DNA of 64,000 nt from Bacteroidota bacterium (GTDB taxonomy: Bacteria > Bacteroidota > Bacteroidia > 2-12-FULL-35-15). This document shows, in pieces, positions 24,318-33,587 of the stretch. Position 1 is the first letter of the stretch. Each line of letters opens with the position of its first letter. Location of the stretch: the NCBI GenBank assembly GCA_016722565.1, contig JADKIU010000002.1, positions 310,001 to 374,000 on the forward strand, in the 5' to 3' direction. Below the pieces are notes generated by a model. That model had not been told where the DNA came from. It worked only from the letters and a program-made list of their open reading frames with translations, and did not search any database. A program made the position numbers and the translations under genes.

Positions 24318-25325
24318 ATGATTATTCAATTAGAACAAAACATTTCGCCAAGCGTAAAAGAGAAGATACTTTTTTCAATCAATCGCATTGGCTATAAAAT
24401 AACAGAAGTAAAAACACAAAAAGGAATTTACTTGGTCTGTATCGGTAAAAACGAATTTGATATTCGTTTGATTGGAAGTCTAGATGGTGTAATGGACGTT
24501 CATCGAGTATCCGATAGTTATAAGCTTGTTTCACGCAAATGGAAAGTGAACGCTACGGAAATTGATTTGGGAGATGATGTATTGATTGGTGAAAATAACT
24601 TTTCCATCATGGCCGGACCGTGCAGCATTGAAAGTGAAGAGCAAGTTGAAAAAATTGTGAAGCATTTGGTCGCAAACAATATAAAAGTGATGCGTGGTGG
24701 TGTTTTTAAGCCACGAAGTTCGCCTTATGCTTTTCGTGGTATGGGGATGGATGGATTAAAAATGTTTCACAGCATTTGCAGGGCCAACGGAATTAAAATC
24801 ATAACGGAAGTGATGCAAGTCTCGCAAATCGAAGAAATGATTGACTATGTGGATGTTTTTCAAGTCGGAGCTAGAAACTCACAAAATTTTAATTTATTAG
24901 ATGAACTCGGACGGGTGGATAAACCTGTTTTAATCAAGCGGGGAATGAGCGGTACAATTGATGAATTGTTGCAATCTGCTGAATACATCTTTTCGAATGG
25001 AAATGAGCGACTGATGCTTTGTGAACGAGGAATTCGTTCGTATGAGACAGCATACCGAAATACGTTTGATATTAATGCCATTCCAATCTTAAAGGAAAAA
25101 ACACATTTACCGGTGATTGCTGACCCTTCACACGGAATAGGGATTCGTGAACATGTTCCGATGATTGCCCTTGCAGCCATGATGGCCGGTGCTGATGGCG
25201 TGATTTATGAAGTGCACGAAAAACCGGAAGAAGCTGCCAGTGATGGTGCTCAAACCTTAAATTTTGATGAGTCGGAACGTTTGGTCGGTCGATTGAATGC
25301 TAATTATAGTCTTAATTTAGTTTGA
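24318..25325 (+). CDS. aroF: 3-deoxy-7-phosphoheptulonate synthase (DAHP synthase, AroF/Iβ type)
   Basis: 335 aa. Condenses PEP and erythrose-4-phosphate in the first shikimate step. The catalytic barrel (about 95-335) has FSIMAGPCSIESEEQV, MRGGVFKPRSSPYAFRGMG, DVFQVGARNSQNFNLLDELG, PVLIKRGMSGTIDELLQSAE, MLCERGIRSYE and PVIADPSHGIG. Residues 1 to about 80 form a ferredoxin-like N-terminal domain as in the Thermotoga-type enzyme, where it mediates aromatic amino-acid feedback. It lies 33 nt after trpA and is probably co-regulated with the trp genes, supplying chorismate for them. Confidence 0.93.
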   Translation: MIIQLEQNISPSVKEKILFSINRIGYKITEVKTQKGIYLVCIGKNEFDIRLIGSLDGVMDVHRVSDSYKLVSRKWKVNATEIDLGDDVLIGENNFSIMAGPCSIESEEQVEKIVKHLVANNIKVMRGGVFKPRSSPYAFRGMGMDGLKMFHSICRANGIKIITEVMQVSQIEEMIDYVDVFQVGARNSQNFNLLDELGRVDKPVLIKRGMSGTIDELLQSAEYIFSNGNERLMLCERGIRSYETAYRNTFDINAIPILKEKTHLPVIADPSHGIGIREHVPMIALAAMMAGADGVIYEVHEKPEEAASDGAQTLNFDESERLVGRLNANYSLNLV

Positions 25326-25372
25326 TTAAAATGCATTTAGTCGTATCTTGTTTCTTCAAATTTCTCTAAAAT

Positions 25373-28300
25373 ATGCTACGTAAATCGATTGCCTTTATTG
25401 CTTGCTTTTCTTTTTTATCAACCACTTCTTTTTCTCAGGATTGGGTTAATAAACTTCAAGATCCTACTGTGAATTTTTATGACGTCCAAAAATCATTTAA
25501 TGATTATTGGAAAAAGGAGGAAAAGAAAGAAAAATTCAAATCCTTTTTTAATTTTAAAAACAAAACAGAAAAAGAAAGTGAAGGTTATGTGTTATACAAA
25601 CGTTGGGAACATTTCATTGAACCTCGAGTGTATCCCAGTGGAGATAGAACTTTATTATCGAAAGGCCATGAAGAGCTAGAGAAATTAATTGTGAATCCTG
25701 CACAGCGAAGCTCGATGATGACAGGAGGCAACTGGACACCCTTAGGCGCTTTTACAGTACCTACAAACGGTGGAGGAGCCGGACGTTTAAATTGTGTTGC
25801 TTTTCATCCTACAAATCCAAATATCATATGGGTAGGTTCACCTGCAGGTGGATTATGGAAATCAATAAATGCAGGATTAAGTTGGACCACTGCGACAGAT
25901 AATCTTCCAACTTTAGGAGTGAATGATATTGCCATTGACCCGACTAACCCGAACGTCATGTATATTGGAACTGGTGATCAAGATGCCAGCGATACCTATG
26001 GGGTTGGCGTTTTGAAATCCATTGATGGTGGTATTTCCTGGGCTATCACTGGATTAAATTGGACAACGAATCAAGGAAGAAGCGTTGGCAGACTTTTAAT
26101 TAATCCAAATGATCACAATATGATTTTTGCTGCAACTTCTACTGGTGTCTTCAAATCACCTGATGCCGGTATTACTTGGACAAAGGTGCTAGGAACAGGA
26201 AATATTAAAGATTTGGAATTTAAACCCGGTGATCCTACCGTAATTTATGCGGCTTCTACTGCAGGTTTTTACAAATCGGTAAATACAGGATTAAGCTTTA
26301 CAATTGTTTCTACTACTGCAGGTTTACCTTTCAGTTCTTCTATTAATAGAATTGCCATCGGAGTTTCTGCTGCAAACTCTTCATACGTTTACTTATTATA
26401 TTCGGCTTCTAGAAGTAGTTCATACAAAGGACTGTATTTATCAACCAACTCCGGAACATCTTTTAATTTACAAAGCAGTACACCAAACTTATTTGGATGG
26501 GAATATGATGGAAGCGATGGAGGGGGGCAAGGTTGGTATACATTGTCACTAGATGTTTCTCCCGTTGATGCATCGGAAGTAGTTGTGGGCGGTGTTAATA
26601 TTTGGAAATCCTATAACGCAGGATTAGATTGGAACTGCGTTGCACACTGGTGGGGTGACGGTGGTTTACCTTACGTTCACGCAGATATCCATAGTTTGGC
26701 CTATCGACCTGATGGATCTGAGCTTTATGCAACAACTGATGGCGGATTATACGTGACCAATGATGGCGCAAGTAGTTGGCAAGATAAAAGTAATGGATTA
26801 CAAATTGGACAGATGTATCGTTTGGGAAATTCGGTTACAAATGCAAATCTAGTAATGCAAGGTTGGCAAGACAATGGCTCTAGTTTATATGATGCTGGTG
26901 CTTTTAATAGGGTTCTCGGGGGTGATGGAATGGAATGCTTTATTGATTGGAGTGATCCGAATTATGTGTATGGTGAATATCAAAATGGTGGATTACAAGG
27001 CTCTGATGATGGTGGAAATAATTTTGATAATCTTGTAAATAATATTGATGAACCTGGACAATGGGTGACACCTTGGATGCAAGATCCGGTTGATCCGCAA
27101 ACCATTTATGCGGGATTTGAAAATGTTTGGAAGTCAACTAACAGAGGGCTTTTTTGGACGAAGATATCAACCTTCAATTCGAGCGGATTAATTGTATTGG
27201 AAGTTGCAAAATCGAATCCGCTTTATATCTATGCTGCAACATCTAGCACAATTTATAAAACAACAGATGGTGGAACGACATGGTCAATTGTCCCTTATCC
27301 TTCTTCCAGTGGTTCTGCCTCTATAACTGCAATCGAAGTTTCTACAACTAATCCGAATATTATTTGGCTCACACGTTCAGGATATACTGCCGGAACAAAA
27401 GTGTTTAAATCAATTGATGGTGGAACTAATTGGACCAACTTGTCAGGAAGCTTACCTAATATTCCAGTGAATTGTGTGGTTAATCAAACGGGTACGAATG
27501 ACGGTGTTTATGTTGGAACTGAATTAGGAGTTTATTATATTGATAATGATTTAACGTCTTGGATGCCGTATTCAAACGGATTGCCAAATGTTATTGTGGA
27601 TGAATTGGAAATTCATTATGGCACAAATAAATTGCGAGCTGCAACCTATGGAAGAGGTTTGTGGGAGTCTACTATTTTTGATCCATTATCCAATTTGCCA
27701 TTTGCGAATTTTGCTGGTGATACCTTGAGTGGTTGCCCGGGCTTTAATGTGCAATTTTATGATAGCACAATGAATGCCCCAACTGCTTGGAGTTGGTCGT
27801 TCCCTGGAGGAACGCCTTCTACCTCAAACTTGCAAAATCCGGTTGTTACTTATAATACCCCGGGACTTTATAACAATGTAACCTTGGTTGTTACAAATGC
27901 TTTTGGAACCGATTCGGTAACAAAATACAGCTATATCGCTGTGAGTCCTGCTGTAAAACCTACCATTACGTTATCGAAAAATGATACGATATGTTTTGGT
28001 CAAACAATTTTGCTATTAGCAAGTAATGGTAGCAGTCACTTATGGAATCCTACTGGACAAATAACCTATTTAATAAATGTTAGTTCTACAAGTTCTCATT
28101 GTGTTACAGTAACAGATGTTTTTGGATGTAAATTGTCATCGGATACAGTTGATATTTATGAAGCTGCTTTGCCTCCGATTCCATCAATTACAATAAGCAA
28201 CGACACATTGTTTTCAAATTTTCCAACTGGGAATCAATGGTTGAATGGGGGAGTAATTATTCCAGGAGCAACAGATTCCTTTTATGTTTTGCCTTGGTTT

Positions 28301-28645
28301 GGCTTAACCATCACCTTACAGCAAATTGATAGCGTGACTGGTTGTTTTTCAACTTCAACACCTTTTGTAGGAATTGATGAAATGGGAGAGAATGGTATTT
28401 CTTATTCTGTGTACCCGAACCCATCGAATGGAATTGTAAATCTTATTTTTCAGTCGAGTTTTACCAGCGATGTGGTTGTTGAACTTACAGATGTAATGGG
28501 ACGATTGATTTATACTAAAAAGTACGATTCCTTTAATGGACGCGAGGAAAGTCTCTTGGATGTTTCAACTTACGAAAAAGGGGTTTACCTCTTAGCCATA
28601 AAAAACAGTAAAGGTTCAGTTAGCAAAAAGGTGGTGGTGTATTGA
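25373..28645 (+). CDS. Secreted Asp-box propeller/PKD protein with T9SS type A sorting domain
   Basis: 1090 aa. A signal peptide ends around SFSQ (residues 1-22). A pro-like charged region follows. From about 115 to 770 are many repeats of the type IIWVGSPAGGLWKSINAGLSW (S-x-D/N-x-G-x-x-W Asp-box/BNR), as in sialidase/VPS10-like beta-propellers. A PKD domain follows at about 780-870 (GFNVQFYDSTMNAPTAWSW ... TYNTPGLYNNVTLVV). An Ig-like region follows, and the end is SVYPNPSNGIVNLIF ... GVYLLAIKNSKGSVSKKVVV, the T9SS type A signal. It should be exported and surface-anchored. No glycosidase active site is evident, so catalysis is doubtful. Confidence 0.9.
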   Translation: MLRKSIAFIACFSFLSTTSFSQDWVNKLQDPTVNFYDVQKSFNDYWKKEEKKEKFKSFFNFKNKTEKESEGYVLYKRWEHFIEPRVYPSGDRTLLSKGHEELEKLIVNPAQRSSMMTGGNWTPLGAFTVPTNGGGAGRLNCVAFHPTNPNIIWVGSPAGGLWKSINAGLSWTTATDNLPTLGVNDIAIDPTNPNVMYIGTGDQDASDTYGVGVLKSIDGGISWAITGLNWTTNQGRSVGRLLINPNDHNMIFAATSTGVFKSPDAGITWTKVLGTGNIKDLEFKPGDPTVIYAASTAGFYKSVNTGLSFTIVSTTAGLPFSSSINRIAIGVSAANSSYVYLLYSASRSSSYKGLYLSTNSGTSFNLQSSTPNLFGWEYDGSDGGGQGWYTLSLDVSPVDASEVVVGGVNIWKSYNAGLDWNCVAHWWGDGGLPYVHADIHSLAYRPDGSELYATTDGGLYVTNDGASSWQDKSNGLQIGQMYRLGNSVTNANLVMQGWQDNGSSLYDAGAFNRVLGGDGMECFIDWSDPNYVYGEYQNGGLQGSDDGGNNFDNLVNNIDEPGQWVTPWMQDPVDPQTIYAGFENVWKSTNRGLFWTKISTFNSSGLIVLEVAKSNPLYIYAATSSTIYKTTDGGTTWSIVPYPSSSGSASITAIEVSTTNPNIIWLTRSGYTAGTKVFKSIDGGTNWTNLSGSLPNIPVNCVVNQTGTNDGVYVGTELGVYYIDNDLTSWMPYSNGLPNVIVDELEIHYGTNKLRAATYGRGLWESTIFDPLSNLPFANFAGDTLSGCPGFNVQFYDSTMNAPTAWSWSFPGGTPSTSNLQNPVVTYNTPGLYNNVTLVVTNAFGTDSVTKYSYIAVSPAVKPTITLSKNDTICFGQTILLLASNGSSHLWNPTGQITYLINVSSTSSHCVTVTDVFGCKLSSDTVDIYEAALPPIPSITISNDTLFSNFPTGNQWLNGGVIIPGATDSFYVLPWFGLTITLQQIDSVTGCFSTSTPFVGIDEMGENGISYSVYPNPSNGIVNLIFQSSFTSDVVVELTDVMGRLIYTKKYDSFNGREESLLDVSTYEKGVYLLAIKNSKGSVSKKVVVY

Positions 28646-28647
28646 GT

Positions 28648-29313
28648 TTACTCAATCACCAACTTCCCTTTACTAATAAGTGTTCCATTCTGCATAATTT
28701 GATAAAAATAAATTCCTTCGGATAGTTTATCTCTTTCGATTAGAAATTCATTGGTATGAATGGAATGAATGGTTTTTACAGTTTTCCCCATAACATCCAT
28801 CACTCTGCATTCAGCATTTTTTAGTTGAATAAATTCAGCAACATGTATAGTCGCTTTTCCATTCATTGGATTTGGAAAAACAACACTACTCGCATTAACA
28901 TCATATTCGGTTATTCCCACTGGTGTAGAAACAACAAAACTGGTTGATTCATTATCATCTGGAGCAAATCCAGGAGTGCAAGGCGGTCCACCCAATCCGC
29001 TTGTTAGTGTTAACGAAAAGGTGTGGGTACCTGCTGATAACGTTCCTAAATTAAATGTATCAACGGTTGTGCAAATGGCAGACAACATACCTAGGCAATG
29101 GTGAGCATAGCCGGTTGTTGAACTTCCAGTAGTGGAATGTCCTTGATTGTCAACTCCACAACCCATTGTGGGAAACATCACATCTACATACACTTTCACT
29201 ATATCTGTGGTTGTTGGTGCCGCAGGGTCAATCGTGAAACCTTGTATCATTCCTTGTGAAAAAGAAAGGGTAGATAGAGCGCTGGCGAATAGCAATGTGT
29301 ATATTCTTTTCAT
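28648..29313 (-). CDS. Small secreted protein with T9SS type A sorting domain
   Basis: 221 aa from ATG 29313 (MKRIYTLLFASALSTLSFSQ, signal peptide); an upstream extension of 14 codons is not needed. The middle is a beta-rich module with conserved Cys and His (MGCGVDNQGH, GYAHHCLGML, GLGGPPCTPG), possibly an immunoglobulin-like fold. The C-terminus VVFPNPMNGKATIHV ... SEGIYFYQIMQNGTLISKGK is a T9SS sorting domain. Function unknown. It is convergent with the 1090-aa gene, with 2 nt between the stops. Confidence 0.82.
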   Translation of the reverse strand: MKRIYTLLFASALSTLSFSQGMIQGFTIDPAAPTTTDIVKVYVDVMFPTMGCGVDNQGHSTTGSSTTGYAHHCLGMLSAICTTVDTFNLGTLSAGTHTFSLTLTSGLGGPPCTPGFAPDDNESTSFVVSTPVGITEYDVNASSVVFPNPMNGKATIHVAEFIQLKNAECRVMDVMGKTVKTIHSIHTNEFLIERDKLSEGIYFYQIMQNGTLISKGKLVIE

Positions 29314-29355
29314 TGTTTTTTTATCTAAGTTAATAAAAATAAAATTCCGTGTCAA

Positions 29356-30318
29356 CTATTTTCCCTTCATCCATTTTTCAACTTTTTTTACAAAGTCGGC
29401 AATTTGCTGTGCTGGCCATAAGGGCAATTGTTTTCCATCGCTAATTTGACAATACAATGTCATTTGAAACAAGGCGCGCAATGTGCTGAAATAAGGTAAA
29501 AGTTTCAACTCTGATTCTGAAAGTTTACGTTGTGTCTGATATCCTCTTAAAAAAGCATCAACTATTTCTTTCGGTTTGTTTTTATGATCATACCATATAA
29601 AAACACCGATGTCGTAAATTAAATATCCATCTCCGAAAAAATCAAAATCAAAAAAAGTGATTTGATTGGCTGGTGTTATATGGAAATTTTCTGCTTGTAA
29701 ATCGCCATGACAAATCCCTCTCGCTAATTGAGTTGTATCAATAGTCGAAAAATGTTCCGTAAAATGATTTTTTAGTTCTACCAGATAATTGTATTCATTT
29801 AAATGGTTTACAAGTATCGGTTTTAATACGAATAGTGTTTTCTCAAATTGGTATTCAATTCCATAGTTGTGTGCAGTAACTCCCAATTGTTTGTTAAGAG
29901 TGAGTAGATGTATTTTGCCGGTTTGAATGCCAAGTAATTCAGCTTGTTCAAGATTTAATTTTCTAATTTGCTCACCTTCTGCATAGGAAAACAGAACGGC
30001 ATACCGAACACCTTCCGGAGCTTCCAGGCGCTGTATGAATTGTGAATGAATATCAGTAATTGGAAACGAAACAGAGATGTCATTTTCTTTTAAAAAGTTC
30101 AAAAGTTTTAGTTCGGTTTCAATACTATCTTCTGCACGCCAGTTATGTTTATAAACGCGTAAAATATATTTCTTCGTTTTATTTTGAATGAGGTATGTAT
30201 CATTAAAACCTCTTTTCAAAAAAGTGATAGAAGTGGTGCCGGGAAATGAATAGTTTTTGCAAATGAGTTCCTGCAATGCTTGGGTGGATAAGGAAGAATA
30301 TTCTACAGGAAAAGCCAT
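29356..30318 (-). CDS. Aminoglycoside phosphotransferase (APH)/choline kinase-like enzyme
   Basis: 320 aa from ATG 30318. Small-molecule kinase fold: N-lobe FLKRGFNDTYLIQNKTKKYILRV (ATP Lys), catalytic loop ARGICHGDLQAENFHI (HGD-x4-N) and metal-binding FFDFDFFGDGYLIYDIGVF (DxD). It phosphorylates a hydroxyl of a small molecule. Relatives include homoserine kinase type II, choline kinase and antibiotic kinases; the substrate cannot be told here. A resistance function is not implied. Confidence 0.83.
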   Translation of the reverse strand: MAFPVEYSSLSTQALQELICKNYSFPGTTSITFLKRGFNDTYLIQNKTKKYILRVYKHNWRAEDSIETELKLLNFLKENDISVSFPITDIHSQFIQRLEAPEGVRYAVLFSYAEGEQIRKLNLEQAELLGIQTGKIHLLTLNKQLGVTAHNYGIEYQFEKTLFVLKPILVNHLNEYNYLVELKNHFTEHFSTIDTTQLARGICHGDLQAENFHITPANQITFFDFDFFGDGYLIYDIGVFIWYDHKNKPKEIVDAFLRGYQTQRKLSESELKLLPYFSTLRALFQMTLYCQISDGKQLPLWPAQQIADFVKKVEKWMKGK

Positions 30319-30391
30319 ATACAAATGTACTATTTTACTGCTTACATACTAAACTGGTTTGTCTTCACGTTCTTGATTAATTTTCAAAAAA

Positions 30392-31075
30392 ATGGATACT
30401 CTAAAAACTTCGCTCCGTTATAGCTTTCGTTTCCTTCTCGGACTTATTTTTTTTGTTTTGCTTTATTTGCTATTTGCTTGGCTCTTGCCATTTTGGAAAG
30501 TTAATTCTTCCTTTGCGCATGCACAGGATGGAATTGAGATTTATGTTCAATCCAATGGTGTGCATACAGATATTATTATGCCGATTCATTCCAAACAAAT
30601 GCATTGGGATGAACCACTCCCTTTTTCTGATTTTAAAAATGTGAATTCAAATTATAACTATGTAGCAATGGGTTGGGGAGATAAAGGATTTTATTTGGAT
30701 ACACCTACATGGAACGATTTAACATTTTCTACTGCATTTAAAGCCGCTTTTGGATTGGGAACAACTGCTATGCATGTGACATATAAATATAGGACACCAC
30801 AACTGAATGAGTCATGTAAAAAGATTGTTGTTACTGAAAAACAATATCAAAAGTTGGTGACAGTTATTCTTGAATCATTTGAGTTAAAAGATGGAAAACC
30901 GATTTGTATAAAACACCCCGGCTACACGCAACAAGATTGTTTTTACGAAGCCAACGGAAGTTACAGTATGTTTAAAACCTGCAATGTTTGGACAGGCAAT
31001 TGTTTGTCTGCTGCAGAAGTTAAAATTGGAATTTGGACTCCATTAGAAAGTGGAGTGGTGCGGCATTTAGAATAA
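30392..31075 (+). CDS. TIGR02117 family (DUF2459) membrane-anchored protein
   Basis: 227 aa. One N-terminal membrane helix (about 13-33). The body has the family pattern IYVQSNGVHTDIIMP, then YVAMGWGDKGFYLDTPTWND, and the end SYSMFKTCNVWTGNCLSAAEV followed by WTPLESGVV. A conserved His and Cys (NGVHTD, TCNVWT) suggest a papain-like/NlpC-type fold in the periplasm, but no reaction is established for the family. Divergent from the APH gene. Confidence 0.85.
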   Translation: MDTLKTSLRYSFRFLLGLIFFVLLYLLFAWLLPFWKVNSSFAHAQDGIEIYVQSNGVHTDIIMPIHSKQMHWDEPLPFSDFKNVNSNYNYVAMGWGDKGFYLDTPTWNDLTFSTAFKAAFGLGTTAMHVTYKYRTPQLNESCKKIVVTEKQYQKLVTVILESFELKDGKPICIKHPGYTQQDCFYEANGSYSMFKTCNVWTGNCLSAAEVKIGIWTPLESGVVRHLE

Positions 31076-31077
31076 CA

Positions 31078-31104
31078 GAACCCTGAGTTAGTTATTCAGG
31101 GTTC
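31078..31104. terminator. Hairpin between convergent genes
   Basis: GAACCCTGA (31078-31086) pairs with TCAGGGTTC (31096-31104), 9-nt loop. No good T-tract on either strand, so terminator function is tentative. Confidence 0.5.
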
Positions 31105-31119
31105 CGTCATAGAGTTCTT

Positions 31120-32346
31120 CTATTGCAGAATTATTTTTCCTGTGGCCAATAAATAATCATCACCTACAATTTTGTATATGTATATTCCATTGCCTAAATA
31201 ATCTCTGGATAGCTGTGTTTCAGCATTTGTCAGTTCTTCGATGTGTTTTACTTCTCTGCCATTCACATCATACATTGTAAATGAAATTTTAGCGAAGGCA
31301 TTTAAACTTTCAGGGCTAAAAGCAATTGTTGCATTTTCAACGATGGGATTCGGATATATTTTTAAGCTGGATTTAAATGCATCGATTACTTCAATTCCAT
31401 TGAAGTTTGGATCATACATCCATAAATCTTTTGTTGTAAGTGAATCATACCCAGTCGCCACATAACCAAAGCTTCCGATTGTAAATCCAACAGCATTGGA
31501 ACGAGCTGTTCCGGCAAAATTGACAATGCTTGACCATGTGTTGGTTAATGAATTGTATTTCCAAAAATCTTTTCTATTTGATAATGTATTGTCATATCCC
31601 GTTCCTACATAAGCATCTGTGCCGAGAACAAAACAGGTTGCTCCATAACGCGGTGTTCCTGCAAATGGGGCAATCGCAGTCCAGCTATTTGTAGTTGCTG
31701 AGTATTTAAAAAAATCACCCTTGAAAACACCGTCATCACCTGTTCCAACGTAGGCATTCGACCCAATTGTAAAAGCAACAGGCAATCTTCTTGCTGTTCC
31801 GGGAAAAGGAGCTTGAACAATCCAGCTATTGGTTGCAACATTGTACATCCATAAGTCATTTTTGAATCCTGTCGCATCTTGCCCACAAGCAATGTATCCG
31901 TTTCCGCCCAGTTCAAATCCGACAGCAGATCTTCTAGCAGTTCCACCAAAATTGGCTTTTTGTGTCCACGTATCTGTTCCCGCATCATATTCCCAACAAT
32001 CTAAATTAAAAGGATTGGAACCTTGCCCGCAACATACATATCCCTTTGTTCCAATTACGAAAGAGGAAGCCGCATCGCGTGATAATCCCGAGCCAGAAAC
32101 ACCACCAATACTTGTGGTCGCAGTCCATGTATCGGATGTTGGAATGTAAACGCTGAAATTTCTTTTGTATGTTGAACTATCATATCCGGTTCCAAGGTAA
32201 GCTCCGGTACCAATTGTAAAAGCCACAGCAGCTGTTCTTGGTGATTGGTTATAGTCTGCTTTTCGGAACCACCATCCTTGGGCAAACGTTAAGGATGGAA
32301 GTAGTGTGAAAAGAATAAAGCTAAAAAGGAGATTAGACAATTTCAT
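31120..32346 (-). CDS. Kelch-repeat secreted protein, T9SS type A (third of tandem set)
   Basis: 408 aa. Signal peptide MKLSNLLFSFILFTLLPSLT ... AQ. About six kelch blades of roughly 50 aa, each with a G-Y/T-x-G-T/C-G-x-D and a W-x-Y-x-x-x-T-x-T/S-W pattern (YNVATNSWIVQAPFPGTARR, KYSATTNSWTAIAPFAGTPR). The C-terminus KIYPNPIVENATIAF ... GNGIYIYKIVGDDYLLATGK is a T9SS sorting domain. A six-bladed propeller on the cell surface, probably for binding. It lies 11 nt after the next kelch gene in the same direction. Confidence 0.9.
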   Translation of the reverse strand: MKLSNLLFSFILFTLLPSLTFAQGWWFRKADYNQSPRTAAVAFTIGTGAYLGTGYDSSTYKRNFSVYIPTSDTWTATTSIGGVSGSGLSRDAASSFVIGTKGYVCCGQGSNPFNLDCWEYDAGTDTWTQKANFGGTARRSAVGFELGGNGYIACGQDATGFKNDLWMYNVATNSWIVQAPFPGTARRLPVAFTIGSNAYVGTGDDGVFKGDFFKYSATTNSWTAIAPFAGTPRYGATCFVLGTDAYVGTGYDNTLSNRKDFWKYNSLTNTWSSIVNFAGTARSNAVGFTIGSFGYVATGYDSLTTKDLWMYDPNFNGIEVIDAFKSSLKIYPNPIVENATIAFSPESLNAFAKISFTMYDVNGREVKHIEELTNAETQLSRDYLGNGIYIYKIVGDDYLLATGKIILQ

Positions 32347-32357
32347 ATGTATAAGAA

Positions 32358-33587
32358 TTATTGTACAATTATTTTTTTAGAGGCAAGGATTCCATTTTTA
32401 TTTTTAATGTTCAATGAATAGATTCCTTGATTCATCGTGTTTTTATAAATGGTAAATGAAGTTGTTTCAATGTCCGCTGTCGAAATTAACTTTCCTTGTA
32501 TGTCAGTCAGTTCCCACGAAAGCGATTGCAATGAAATTTTATCAGATAAAATAACAGTTGCTTGTTCCGTCATTGGATTAGGATAAACAGTTGAAAAAAC
32601 AATGTCGTTATATTCATCTATGCCAACAGGAATAGAAGGGAGGTACTCCCAAAAATCTCTTCTCGTGCCCGTTAAACCCTTACCGGTTCCTGCATACCCT
32701 TTTCCACTGATTGCAAATGCTCCAGCTGATCGTCTGGCACCACCGGGAAGTGAAGCTTTCGGAAACCAGTAGTCCAATGCAGCATCGTATTGCCATAATT
32801 CATCTTTATATCCTCCATCTGTTCCAAGTAACATATACCCTTTTCCACCAATTGTAAATGAACTGCATGAAAATCTTCCTGTACCCGGAAAGTTGTTTAG
32901 TGTCAGCCAGGTGTTTGTTGCTGGATCATATCTGTAAAAATCATTTACCAATATGTTTTCATCTGTTCCCGTTCCGCAATAAGCATAATTTCCAATCACA
33001 AATGCGATGGCACCATATCGTTTTGGACCGGGTAGGTCTGCTTTTTGCAACCAGGAGTTGGTGATGGGATCGTATTCCCATAAATTATCAGAGTAATTGG
33101 ATGGACCATCTTTACCACAAAAGAAATAGCCTTTGCCTAACATTGAAAATCCTGTAGAATAATAGGTTCCCGTTCCTGAATTACCGGGAAAGGGTGCTTT
33201 GCTGGTCCATGAGTTTGTTCCCGGATTGTATTCCCAAAAATCGGATTGACGTGTGCCTAAAAATGCATCTGCATTATTTATTCCTGTTCCAACGTACGCT
33301 TTTGTTCCAATAACAAAACTTGCAGCATCTCTTCGAGCAACACCAGGGAAATTTGCTTTTTGTGTCCACGAATTTGTTCCCGGATCATATTCCCATAAAT
33401 CATTCAACATTAAATTTAAGGTGTCTTGTCCCAAACCGATATAGCCTCTGCTGGCAATAGAGAAGCTAACACCACGTTCTCTTTTCGAACCTCCGCAAGA
33501 TGAACGTTTACTCCAAATATTTTGGGATGACATTTCAAAACTCAAGAGTAGGAGCAATGAAAATAAAAGATATTTCCTTTTTATCAT
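32358..33587 (-). CDS. Kelch-repeat secreted protein, T9SS type A (second of tandem set)
   Basis: 409 aa paralogue of the neighbours. Signal peptide (MIKRKYLLFSLLLLLSFEMS SQ), six or so kelch blades (DLWEYDPGTNSWTQKANFPG, DFWEYNPGTNSWTSKAPFPG, NLWEYDPITNSWLQKADLPG), and a C-terminal sorting domain from TVYPNPMTEQATVIL to GIYSLNIKNKNGILASKK. Its start overlaps the stop of the CUB-kelch gene by 4 nt. Surface propeller of unknown ligand. Blade sequences are very alike within and between the three genes, suggesting recent duplication. Confidence 0.9.
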   Translation of the reverse strand: MIKRKYLLFSLLLLLSFEMSSQNIWSKRSSCGGSKRERGVSFSIASRGYIGLGQDTLNLMLNDLWEYDPGTNSWTQKANFPGVARRDAASFVIGTKAYVGTGINNADAFLGTRQSDFWEYNPGTNSWTSKAPFPGNSGTGTYYSTGFSMLGKGYFFCGKDGPSNYSDNLWEYDPITNSWLQKADLPGPKRYGAIAFVIGNYAYCGTGTDENILVNDFYRYDPATNTWLTLNNFPGTGRFSCSSFTIGGKGYMLLGTDGGYKDELWQYDAALDYWFPKASLPGGARRSAGAFAISGKGYAGTGKGLTGTRRDFWEYLPSIPVGIDEYNDIVFSTVYPNPMTEQATVILSDKISLQSLSWELTDIQGKLISTADIETTSFTIYKNTMNQGIYSLNIKNKNGILASKKIIVQ

